Origin: Aquamicrobium sp.
GTDB lineage: Bacteria; Pseudomonadota; Alphaproteobacteria; Rhizobiales; Rhizobiaceae
Direction: 5' to 3'
NCBI RefSeq assembly: GCF_023954335.1
Contig: NZ_JAMLIE010000002.1
Span: 434,001 to 498,000 of the forward strand
DNA: 64,000 bases
In this document: one piece after another, positions 17,300 through 24,392 of the stretch
Layout: each line of letters begins with the position of its first letter
Position numbering within the stretch: position 1 is the stretch's first letter
Position numbers and translations under genes: made by a program
Notes under the pieces: generated by a model
Databases searched by the model: none
The model's input: the letters and a program-made list of their open reading frames with translations, nothing else
What the model was told of the DNA's origin: nothing

Positions 17300-17352
17300 C
17301 GCCGCCCCTCATCCGGCCTTCGGCCACCTTCTCCCCGTGAACGGGGAGAAGG
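17300..17352. repeat. RIME-like half-element, copy 4 (right of DUF559 gene)
   Basis: 53 bases in inverted orientation to copy 3, differing from its reverse complement at only a few positions. Its last bases, GGGGAGAAGG, directly precede the ATG at 17357 and act as ribosome binding site of the next gene. Confidence 0.9.
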
Positions 17353-17356
17353 AATA

Positions 17357-18643
17357 ATGGACCTTCTGCGTGACAACGAGCTGATCTACGGGAGGCTTCT
17401 CCCGGTCGAGGAGCCGCATCTGATCGAGCGCTACAACAAGGCGCTGCGCGCCTTCGGCCTGCCGGCGACGACGCGCGAGAAAATCTCCATCGACCGCACC
17501 GGCTTTTCGCCGGAGGTGGCGGAAGACCTCGGCGACATCCATTATCTCGACCCGAACCAGATCAACCGCCGCTTCATCATCCTGACGCCGCTTCAGGTGT
17601 CGCTGCCGGTGGTGCACACGGCGTTCTCCAACACCTCGCAGCTTCTCTACGAGTTCCTGACCGCGAACGCGCGCGTCATCAACGCGCTGACGATCAAGGA
17701 CGTGATCTATGGCGAGATCGAGGATTCGGTCGCCAGGGTCGAGGACATCGAGGACCTCTTGTCCATCAACCAGGTCGAGTTCAAGGTTCTGTCGGCCGAG
17801 GACGTCACCGGCAAGGCGGCGGAGCTGGCGACGATGATCGACCGGCTGAAGCAGGAGCCGGAGTTCTGGCGCGACACCGCCGCGCTGGAACACATGGTCG
17901 GGCTGGCCAAGGTGACGGGCGACATCCGCGAGAACGCGCTCGTCCCCGAGCAGGTGATCTTCCGCCACAACGCCTACTGGACCAGCCATTTCGGCGGGCT
18001 CTACGTCTTCGTCGATCCCGACATGACGACGGTGATCTCCGATCCGTCGGCGCCGGGCTTCCGCCGCTCGCGGCCGTGGCAGGTCAGCTACCTGTCGCTG
18101 CACGACGCAAGCCGCGTCTACGATTTCCTCGTCTCGACCGGGCGCGTCGAGCTGCCGCGCGCGTCGTGGATCGAGGATTCGGGCTATCTCGAGCACCGGG
18201 CCGAGATGGTCGTGCGCAACCTGATCCGCAAGGCGGAGCCCGGGCGCGACCTCGGCAAGGTCGACCGCGTCTGGCTCCAGACGTGGATACACGGCCATGC
18301 CGACCTGATCGCGCAGGAGGGGACGTTCCCCTTCCTCAACGCCGCCAAGCGCGAGATCGCCCAGCTCGGCCAGCTGCGGATGGAGGAGGTGCGGCCGGAC
18401 CGCCGCTTCCTCGTCATCCGCGCCCGGCCCGACCATCCCGACGCGTGGCTGACCAACCGGCTGATCTCGGATTTCGTGCCCGACGACTTCATGGCGCGCT
18501 ACGTCTTCAACAAGCAGGGCTTCTACCGCGACTATGAAGGCTTCGACCCCGTCTGGCGGCGGCATGTTGTCGAGACGCTGAAAGATACGTATCTGAAGAA
18601 CAAGGCCGCTTTTCGCGCGCGGCTCTACGGCCTGAGAGACTGA
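17357..18643 (+). CDS. Unrecognised conserved protein of the AAA+ cluster (DUF6638-like?)
   Basis: 428 residues from the ATG at 17357; the frame stays open upstream only through the repeat. It is soluble, with mixed alpha/beta character and no signal peptide. Notable segments are LDPNQINRRFIILTPLQVSL (about 65-84), a helical region at about 110-200, RHNAYWTSHFGGLYVFVDPD, and the C-terminal PDDFMARYVFNKQGFYRDY. From memory it may correspond to the DUF6638 family, but I am not certain. It follows the ATPase gene apart from the DUF559 insertion, and the DUF2333-like gene starts 14 bases after it. I infer it is a component of the same system. Confidence 0.78.
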   Translation: MDLLRDNELIYGRLLPVEEPHLIERYNKALRAFGLPATTREKISIDRTGFSPEVAEDLGDIHYLDPNQINRRFIILTPLQVSLPVVHTAFSNTSQLLYEFLTANARVINALTIKDVIYGEIEDSVARVEDIEDLLSINQVEFKVLSAEDVTGKAAELATMIDRLKQEPEFWRDTAALEHMVGLAKVTGDIRENALVPEQVIFRHNAYWTSHFGGLYVFVDPDMTTVISDPSAPGFRRSRPWQVSYLSLHDASRVYDFLVSTGRVELPRASWIEDSGYLEHRAEMVVRNLIRKAEPGRDLGKVDRVWLQTWIHGHADLIAQEGTFPFLNAAKREIAQLGQLRMEEVRPDRRFLVIRARPDHPDAWLTNRLISDFVPDDFMARYVFNKQGFYRDYEGFDPVWRRHVVETLKDTYLKNKAAFRARLYGLRD

Positions 18644-18657
18644 AAGGACCTCACCCG

Positions 18658-19794
18658 ATGCTCGATCCGATCGTCTCGTTCTTCGCCCGCGTCTTTCATG
18701 CCATCGGCAAGGGGCTCGGCCTCCTGATCGGCGCGCTGCTGTGGCCGTTCCTGTGGCTGGGGCGCTGGTACACGCGCCGCGGCTGGATCCTGCGCGCCGT
18801 GGTCGGCGCCATTGTCGCCGGCATCATCGGGCTCTACGGCTATTTCTTCTACGTCACCCAATTCTGGACCAACTTCAACCCGGACTATCCGGCCTCGCTG
18901 GTGCAGGCGCGCAGCACGACCGGGGCGGGCGAGCCCGTCGCCGCCGCCTCGGGGGCGACGTCCTCCGGCGCGGGCCAGCCGGCGCAGAGCTGCAAGCCCT
19001 CGGCCATCGCCGGCATCGCCGCCGACCTGATCGACTTCAACGTCAACCAGAACGCCTGGATCTCCTCGATGCTGGTGTCGAACGCCGGCCTGTTCGGCAT
19101 CGAGTGGCGCAACACGCCGTTCTTCGACAACAAGGCCGCGTTCCAGCTCGGCATCAACCAGGTGCTGCGCCGCACCACCACCGAGCTCGTCGACACGCTT
19201 GGCCGCGTGCGCGGCACCTCGCAGATCGACCAGAACCTGCAGGACGCGCGCACCGCGATGGCCTGGTCCGAGACCGCCTGGTATATCGGCTGGCGCGGCC
19301 CGACCCGGCCTTCGCCCAGCGTCTTCCGCGACGGCATCGAGAAGCTGCGCGCCTTCAACGCCAGCCTCGAGCGCTGCCAGGCGACGTTCGACGCCCGCGC
19401 CGACAACCTGATGCAGTTCCTCGACCGCATGGCCGGCGACATCGGCTCCACCTCCGACATCCTGCGCCAGCGCATCGAATTGTCCGACGCCGGCTGGTTC
19501 GACCTGCGCGCCGACGACCGCTTCTGGTTCGCCTACGGCCAGCTCTATGCCTATTACGGCATCCTCGTCGCCTCGCGCTCGGACTTCGGCTCGGTGATCG
19601 CCGAGCGCAACCTGACCGTGCTGTGGACGCGGATGGAGGAGAACCTGCGCGCCTCGCTCAACGTCCAGCCGTGGATCATCTCCAACGGCAACGAGTCGAG
19701 CGCGATCTTCCCGTCGCATCTGGCGACGATGGGCTTCAACCTGCTCCAGGTCCGCTCCAACCTCGTCGAGATCCGCTCGGTCCTCGACCGTTAG
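18658..19794 (+). CDS. DUF2333-like single-pass membrane protein
   Basis: 378 residues. A hydrophobic, aromatic-rich stretch at about 16-40 (LGLLIGALLWPFLWLGRWYTRR) is followed by a clear transmembrane helix at about 43-67 (ILRAVVGAIVAGIIGLYGYFFYV). The remainder is probably periplasmic: QNAWISSMLVSNAGLFGIEW, NTPFFDNKAAFQLGINQVLRR, then helical pairs with TLGRVRGTSQIDQNLQDAR. I recognise this as the DUF2333 family, which has no known function. It is the last gene of the AAA+ cluster, so it could give the system an envelope anchor. A hairpin follows the stop codon. Confidence 0.82.
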   Translation: MLDPIVSFFARVFHAIGKGLGLLIGALLWPFLWLGRWYTRRGWILRAVVGAIVAGIIGLYGYFFYVTQFWTNFNPDYPASLVQARSTTGAGEPVAAASGATSSGAGQPAQSCKPSAIAGIAADLIDFNVNQNAWISSMLVSNAGLFGIEWRNTPFFDNKAAFQLGINQVLRRTTTELVDTLGRVRGTSQIDQNLQDARTAMAWSETAWYIGWRGPTRPSPSVFRDGIEKLRAFNASLERCQATFDARADNLMQFLDRMAGDIGSTSDILRQRIELSDAGWFDLRADDRFWFAYGQLYAYYGILVASRSDFGSVIAERNLTVLWTRMEENLRASLNVQPWIISNGNESSAIFPSHLATMGFNLLQVRSNLVEIRSVLDR

Positions 19795-19797
19795 CAT

Positions 19798-19837
19798 CGA
19801 TGCGGTTTGCGTCGTCGACGTCGCAAACCGCGCATCG
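19798..19837 (+). terminator. Strong hairpin ending the AAA+ cluster
   Basis: GCGGTTTGCG (19802-19811) and CGCAAACCGC (19822-19831) are perfect 10-base arms around a 10-base loop. The pairing extends outward through CGAT/ATCG across a 2-base bulge. It lies 3 bases after the DUF2333-like stop. There is no U-tract, so termination efficiency is uncertain. Confidence 0.5.
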
Positions 19838-19915
19838 CGCGACCGTTTCGGGAGCGCGCGTGCGCCTTGCGTGCGCTCTATTTTCCGAGAGAACGAGTTT
19901 GAGGGGGAGGGCCGG

Positions 19916-21595
19916 ATGACAGGGTTCAGGACCGACATCGAGATCGCGCGCGCGGCCGACAAGAAGCCGATCATGGAGATCGGCGCGAAGCTCGGCATCC
20001 CGTCGGGGGAACTGCTGCCCTACGGCCATGACAAGGCCAAGGTGTCGGCCGCCTTCATCCGCTCGCTCGCCGGCAGGCCGCAAGGCCGCCTGATCCTCGT
20101 CACCGCCATCAACCCGACCCCGGCGGGCGAGGGCAAGACGACGACGACGGTCGGCCTCGGCGACGGGCTGAACCGGATCGGCAAGCGCGCGGCGATCTGC
20201 ATCCGCGAGGCCTCGCTCGGCCCGAATTTCGGCATGAAGGGCGGCGCGGCCGGCGGCGGCTACGCCCAGGTGGTGCCGATGGAGGACATGAACCTCCACT
20301 TCACCGGCGACTTCCATGCCATCACCACGGCGCACAACCTGCTCTCGGCGCTGATCGACAACCACATCTACTGGGGCAACGAGCTCGAGATCGACACGCG
20401 CCGCGTCACCTGGCGGCGGGTGATGGACATGAACGACCGGGCGCTCAGGCAGATCGTCTGCTCGCTCGGCGGCGTCGCCAACGGCTTTCCGCGCGAGGCC
20501 GGCTTCGACATCACAGTCGCTTCCGAGGTGATGGCGATCCTGTGCCTCGCCAGCGACCTCGAGGACCTCGAGCGCCGGCTGGGCGACATCATCGTCGGCT
20601 ACCGGCGCGACAAGAGCCCGGTCTTCGCGCGCGACCTGAAGGCGCAAGGGGCGATGGCGGTGCTGCTCAAGGACGCGATGCAGCCCAACCTTGTCCAGAC
20701 GCTGGAGAACAACCCCGCCTTCGTCCATGGCGGGCCGTTCGCCAACATCGCCCATGGCTGCAACTCGGTCGTCGCCACCACGACGGCGTTGAGGCTCGCC
20801 GACTACGTGGTGACGGAGGCCGGCTTCGGCGCCGACCTCGGCGCGGAGAAGTTCTTCGACATCAAGTGCCGCAAGGCCGGGCTGACGCCGGCCGCCGCCG
20901 TCATCGTCGCCACGGTCAGGGCGCTGAAGATGAACGGCGGGGTGAAGAAGGACGATCTCGGCGCGGAGGACGTGGCAGCGGTGCGCGAGGGCTGCGCCAA
21001 TCTCGGCCGCCATATCGAGAACGTGAAGCAGTTCGGCGTGCCGGCGATCGTGGCGATCAACCATTTCGCCAGCGACACCGAAGCCGAGATCGAGGCGGTG
21101 AAGGCGTTCGCGGCCGAGCAGGGCGTCGAGGCCGTGCTGTGCCGCCACTGGGCTTCAGGATCGGCCGGCATCGAGGAGCTGGCGCACAAGGTCGCCGATC
21201 TCGCCGACAGCGGCGTCGCGCAGTTCGCGCCGCTCTATGCCGACGAGACGGGCCTGTTCGACAAGATCGACACCATCGTCAAGCGCATCTATCGCGGCTC
21301 GGAGGCCATCGCCGACAAGAGCGTGCGCGACCAGCTCCACCAATGGGAACGCCAGGGCTACGGCCACCTGCCGGTGTGCATGGCCAAGACGCAGTATTCG
21401 TTCTCGACCGACCCCAACCTGCGCGGCGCGCCGACGGGGCATGTCGTGCCGGTGCGCGAGGTCCGGCTCGCCGCCGGGGCCGGCTTCGTCGTCGCGATCT
21501 GCGGCGAGATCATGACCATGCCCGGCCTGCCCAGGTCGCCGTCCTCGGAGCGGATATTCCTCAACGAGCGCGGCGAGATCGAAGGGCTTTTCTGA
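19916..21595 (+). CDS. fhs: Formate-tetrahydrofolate ligase
   Basis: 559 residues from the ATG at 19916, preceded by GAGGGGGAGG; this is the usual family length. The nucleotide loop is TPAGEGKTTTTVGLGDGL near 64-81, followed by REASLGPNFGMKGGAAGGGY and the family segment FTGDFHAITTAHNLLSALID. The enzyme makes 10-formyltetrahydrofolate from formate, ATP and tetrahydrofolate, feeding purine and formyl-Met synthesis or formate assimilation. It stands alone, between the AAA+ cluster and a heme receptor, with no other C1 gene adjacent. Confidence 0.96.
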   Translation: MTGFRTDIEIARAADKKPIMEIGAKLGIPSGELLPYGHDKAKVSAAFIRSLAGRPQGRLILVTAINPTPAGEGKTTTTVGLGDGLNRIGKRAAICIREASLGPNFGMKGGAAGGGYAQVVPMEDMNLHFTGDFHAITTAHNLLSALIDNHIYWGNELEIDTRRVTWRRVMDMNDRALRQIVCSLGGVANGFPREAGFDITVASEVMAILCLASDLEDLERRLGDIIVGYRRDKSPVFARDLKAQGAMAVLLKDAMQPNLVQTLENNPAFVHGGPFANIAHGCNSVVATTTALRLADYVVTEAGFGADLGAEKFFDIKCRKAGLTPAAAVIVATVRALKMNGGVKKDDLGAEDVAAVREGCANLGRHIENVKQFGVPAIVAINHFASDTEAEIEAVKAFAAEQGVEAVLCRHWASGSAGIEELAHKVADLADSGVAQFAPLYADETGLFDKIDTIVKRIYRGSEAIADKSVRDQLHQWERQGYGHLPVCMAKTQYSFSTDPNLRGAPTGHVVPVREVRLAAGAGFVVAICGEIMTMPGLPRSPSSERIFLNERGEIEGLF

Positions 21596-21721
21596 GCGAT
21601 CCCGCGCACCATCCCCCAATTTTTCCAGCCGGTCATTCGGGCGGGGACGGCCGCGCCTAGCGTCGCCCTTCAGGGGCATTCTGTGTCAATTTTCACACAT
21701 CACGGCAGCCGTCGAAATTCT

Positions 21722-21736
21722 TGATTCGAAAAGTCA
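21722..21736 (+). promoter_or_regulatory. IRO (RirA) box-like site 1
   Basis: TGA-TTCGAAAAG-TCA matches the published TGA-N9-TCA core of the iron-responsive operator bound by RirA in rhizobia. It lies 166 bases before the heme receptor start and 27 bases (start to start) before a second match. The surrounding stretch (21680-21780) is clearly AT-richer than the rest of the window, as expected for a promoter. Confidence 0.6.
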
Positions 21737-21748
21737 TCTTTTAATTCT

Positions 21749-21763
21749 TGACTCATTCAATCA
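21749..21763 (+). promoter_or_regulatory. IRO (RirA) box-like site 2
   Basis: TGA-CTCATTCAA-TCA is a second TGA-N9-TCA match. It overlaps a -35-like TTGACT (21748-21753), so a bound regulator would block the promoter. Apart from these sites, the 306-base gap 21596-21901 shows no gene. Confidence 0.65.
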
Positions 21764-21901
21764 TGTTTCCTAAACGGCTGAAATGTGACGGGAAGCCCCT
21801 TTCGTCACAAATTTGACGAGATCGAGCAGGTCGCGGACAACCGGTTGCTCTCCCAAGGCCGGCAGCTTCCGCGCGCCTTCGGAACCGGAGACTGAATCGA
21901 C

Positions 21902-24103
21902 ATGAAAGCCTGGCATTCGCGCGCGCCCCTCATGGCCTGCACTGCCCTTGCGATGCTCTACATCGCCGTTCCCGCCGCTGCGCAGGACAGCTCGACGGTT
22001 CTCGAGACGATCGAGGTCGAGGGCAAGAAGACGTCCGCTGGCCAGAAGCTTGAAAAGGGCGCGGCCGACACGCCGCTCGCCAGCGAGACCACGGCCGACG
22101 ACATCCGCAAGAAGGAAATCTCCGATCTCGGCGATCTCGGCAATACGACGGAGCCGGGCGTGGACTATACCGAGTCGCAGCCCGGAAAGGTCGGCGGCCT
22201 CACTATTCGCGGCCTCGGCGGTCCGCGCATCGCGACCGTGATCGACGGTATCCCGATTTCCAGTTTCGGCAACCTGATCCGCGCCGGTTCGCCGTCGCCG
22301 ATGACGGGCATAAGCGACGGCACCAATTCCTTCGACTTCTCGTCCCTGTCGGCGATCGACGTGGTTCGCGGCGCCGATTCGAGCCGGCTGGGGGCGGGCG
22401 CGCTCGCCGGCGGGCTGTTGATGCGGACGCTGGAGCCCGACGACCTGATCGAGGACGGCCGCGACTGGGGCGGCATCAGCAAGGTGGGCTACGACAGCTC
22501 CGACCGGAGCGTCGCCGGCTCCCTCGCCATCGCCAAGCGGTTCGAGAGCACGTCCTTCCTGTTCCAGGGCGCCTACAAGAAGGGCCACGAGCGCGACAAC
22601 AAGGGCACCGACGATATTTACGGCGTCACGCGCACGAAGCCCAATCCGGCCGATATCGACCAGAGCAACCTGCTGTTCAAGGTGCGGCATGACCTGGAGG
22701 GCGGCCATCGCATCGGCATGACGGCCGAGCGCTATCGTCTCGACAATGACTTCGAACTGAAGACGATGCAGAACTCCCTGTACCAGTACGATCAGGGCTG
22801 GGGTTTCGAGTCCACCCATCGCGATCGCGTTTCGCTGGATTATCGCTACGAGGCGCCGTCGGAAGGGGGCCTTATCGATGCCGCCGCGCTGACGCTCTAC
22901 TGGCAGAAGCTGAACAAGAACGCCGGTTCGGACGGCATTCGCACCAGCGATTCCGCGCGGTATCTCCGTGACAATGACGTGGAGGAGAGCTCGTACGGCC
23001 TTACCGGCGGTCTGCTTTCCACGTTCAACACGGGAAACCTTGCCCACGAGGTCCGCTTCGGCGGCACGCTCCAGTTCCTTCAGACCGAACAGTTCATGGC
23101 GGGTCTTCCGGCCAGCTCGGTGCTGAACAAGGCCGACATGCCGCATGTCAGCGGCACCAAGCTCGGCCTCTACCTCGACGACCGGATCGGCCTCGGCGAC
23201 AGCGGCTTCGCCCTGACGCCCGGCCTGAGGCTGGACTGGTACGACTATGAGCCGAAGGCGGCGCCCGGCTATACCGGCCCGCTCGTGTCGAAGGACGGCA
23301 TGCGCATTTCGCCCAAGCTGCTCGCGACCTACCAGATGACGCCGCAGACGGAGCTGTTCGCGCAGTGGTCGATGGCCTACCGGGCGCCGTCCATCGACGA
23401 GTACTACATCTACTATCCGAGCAGCTTCTACGAGGTGCACGGCAACATCGACCTCAAGCCGGAGACGGGGCACGGCTTCGAGGTCGGCGCCAACTACGAG
23501 AGCGGCGACCTTTCAGGAAAGCTCACCGTCTTCCACAACCGCTACAGGAATTTCATCGAGGGCTATCAGGTCAGCGGCGCCCCGCTGATCATGTCCTGGC
23601 GCAACGTCGGCGAGGTGGAAATCTCCGGCATCGAGCTGAAGGCCCGCAAGGACTTCGCGAACGGGTTCTACCTGAGCGGCGCGCTCTCCTACGCCTACGG
23701 CAAGAACAAGACGGACGATACCATCCTCAACTCCATCGCGCCGTTCAAGGCGATCATCGGCATCGGCTACGAGCGGGAGAACTGGGGCGTCGACCTGACC
23801 GGCATCTTCGCCGGGCACATGAGGGAGGACGGCCCGCAGATAGACCCGCAGACGGGCGCGCCGTACGAAACCTTCGACGCGCCCGGCTACGGCATCGCCA
23901 ACCTGACCGGCTGGTGGGAGCCGGAGCAGGTCAAGGGCCTGCGCATCCAGGCCGGCGTCTACAACCTGTTCGACTGGAAGTACTGGAACGGCGTCGCCGT
24001 CCGCGGCGTCGACCCGACGACCCAGTCGCGCGGTAACCAGCCGGTCGACTTCTACTCGGAGCCCGGCCGCAGCTTCAAATTCTCGCTGACGCAAAAATTC
24101 TGA
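21902..24103 (+). CDS. TonB-dependent heme/hemoglobin-type outer membrane receptor
   Basis: 733 residues. The signal peptide spans 1-27 (ending AVPAAAQ), with a short N-terminal region holding the TonB-box-like TVLETIEV. The plug domain runs to about 160 (GLTIRGLGGPRIATVIDGIP) and a 22-strand beta barrel ends in SLTQKF with terminal Phe. YRAPSIDEYY and GNIDLKPETGHGFEVGANY match the FRAP/NPNL region of heme receptors such as ShmR and BhuA. It would import heme across the outer membrane using TonB energy. No hmuSTUV or TonB genes are next to it. Tandem IRO boxes upstream predict iron repression. Confidence 0.88.
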   Translation: MKAWHSRAPLMACTALAMLYIAVPAAAQDSSTVLETIEVEGKKTSAGQKLEKGAADTPLASETTADDIRKKEISDLGDLGNTTEPGVDYTESQPGKVGGLTIRGLGGPRIATVIDGIPISSFGNLIRAGSPSPMTGISDGTNSFDFSSLSAIDVVRGADSSRLGAGALAGGLLMRTLEPDDLIEDGRDWGGISKVGYDSSDRSVAGSLAIAKRFESTSFLFQGAYKKGHERDNKGTDDIYGVTRTKPNPADIDQSNLLFKVRHDLEGGHRIGMTAERYRLDNDFELKTMQNSLYQYDQGWGFESTHRDRVSLDYRYEAPSEGGLIDAAALTLYWQKLNKNAGSDGIRTSDSARYLRDNDVEESSYGLTGGLLSTFNTGNLAHEVRFGGTLQFLQTEQFMAGLPASSVLNKADMPHVSGTKLGLYLDDRIGLGDSGFALTPGLRLDWYDYEPKAAPGYTGPLVSKDGMRISPKLLATYQMTPQTELFAQWSMAYRAPSIDEYYIYYPSSFYEVHGNIDLKPETGHGFEVGANYESGDLSGKLTVFHNRYRNFIEGYQVSGAPLIMSWRNVGEVEISGIELKARKDFANGFYLSGALSYAYGKNKTDDTILNSIAPFKAIIGIGYERENWGVDLTGIFAGHMREDGPQIDPQTGAPYETFDAPGYGIANLTGWWEPEQVKGLRIQAGVYNLFDWKYWNGVAVRGVDPTTQSRGNQPVDFYSEPGRSFKFSLTQKF

Positions 24104-24128
24104 TCCCTGCCTCACCGGCAAAGGACGA

Positions 24129-24158
24129 GGGCGGCGCTTGCGTCGCCCTTGCCCTTTC
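24129..24158 (+). terminator. Hairpin after the heme receptor gene
   Basis: AGGGCGGCG (24129-24137) pairs with CGTCGCCCT (24142-24150), with one G-U pair and a 4-base loop. It is followed by TGCCCTTTC and is flanked by AAAGG/CCTTT. It separates the receptor from the trp leader. Confidence 0.5.
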
Positions 24159-24178
24159 ATGCGGCCCCTTTCATGCGA
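24153..24178 (+). repeat. Tandem 12-base direct repeat before the trp leader
   Basis: CCCTTTCATGCG occurs at 24153-24164 and again at 24167-24178, a 14-base period, about 50 bases before the trpE(G) leader peptide. It could belong to the trp promoter or bind a regulator on one face of the helix. Confidence 0.5.
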
Positions 24179-24226
24179 CAGCGAATCCTCTTGCCGCAGA
24201 TGCCGTTCGCCGCTAAGGGTTTTGCC

Positions 24227-24271
24227 ATGAACACGATCTCGACCGCGAAGCTGTGGCGGTGGGGCTGCTAG
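24227..24271 (+). CDS. trpL: trpE(G) leader peptide
   Basis: A 14-residue frame, MNTISTAKLWRWGC, with two Trp codons separated by one Arg codon near the end, 121 bases upstream of trpE(G). A Rho-independent terminator follows (24309-24344). Rhizobial trpE(G) is known to be controlled by attenuation through a Trp-rich leader; the S. meliloti leader has consecutive Trp codons, so W-R-W is a variant. Stalling at the Trp codons would free GCGGC (24274-24278) to pair with GCCGC (24311-24315) and disrupt the terminator. Confidence 0.85.
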   Translation: MNTISTAKLWRWGC

Positions 24272-24308
24272 AAGCGGCTGGTCGAAACGCGTGCGCGTGA
24301 AACTTGGG

Positions 24309-24344
24309 TGGCCGCAACGGATTTCCGGGCGGCCATTTTGTTTT
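24309..24344 (+). terminator. trp attenuator terminator
   Basis: TGGCCGC (24309-24315) and GCGGCCA (24329-24335) form a perfect 7-base stem with an inner CGG/CCG pairing, followed immediately by TTTTGTTTT. It lies between the leader peptide and trpE(G), the expected place of an attenuator. Confidence 0.85.
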
Positions 24345-24392
24345 CAAGCCGGTCCGGGGACGCCGTGAGCGCGAACGGATGGAGACGATGGA

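Noticed and set aside
16821..17352. A conventional insertion sequence around the DUF559 gene
   Set aside because: No transposase motif and no clear target-site duplication were seen. The flanks belong to a dispersed repeat family, so I list it as a possible cassette only.
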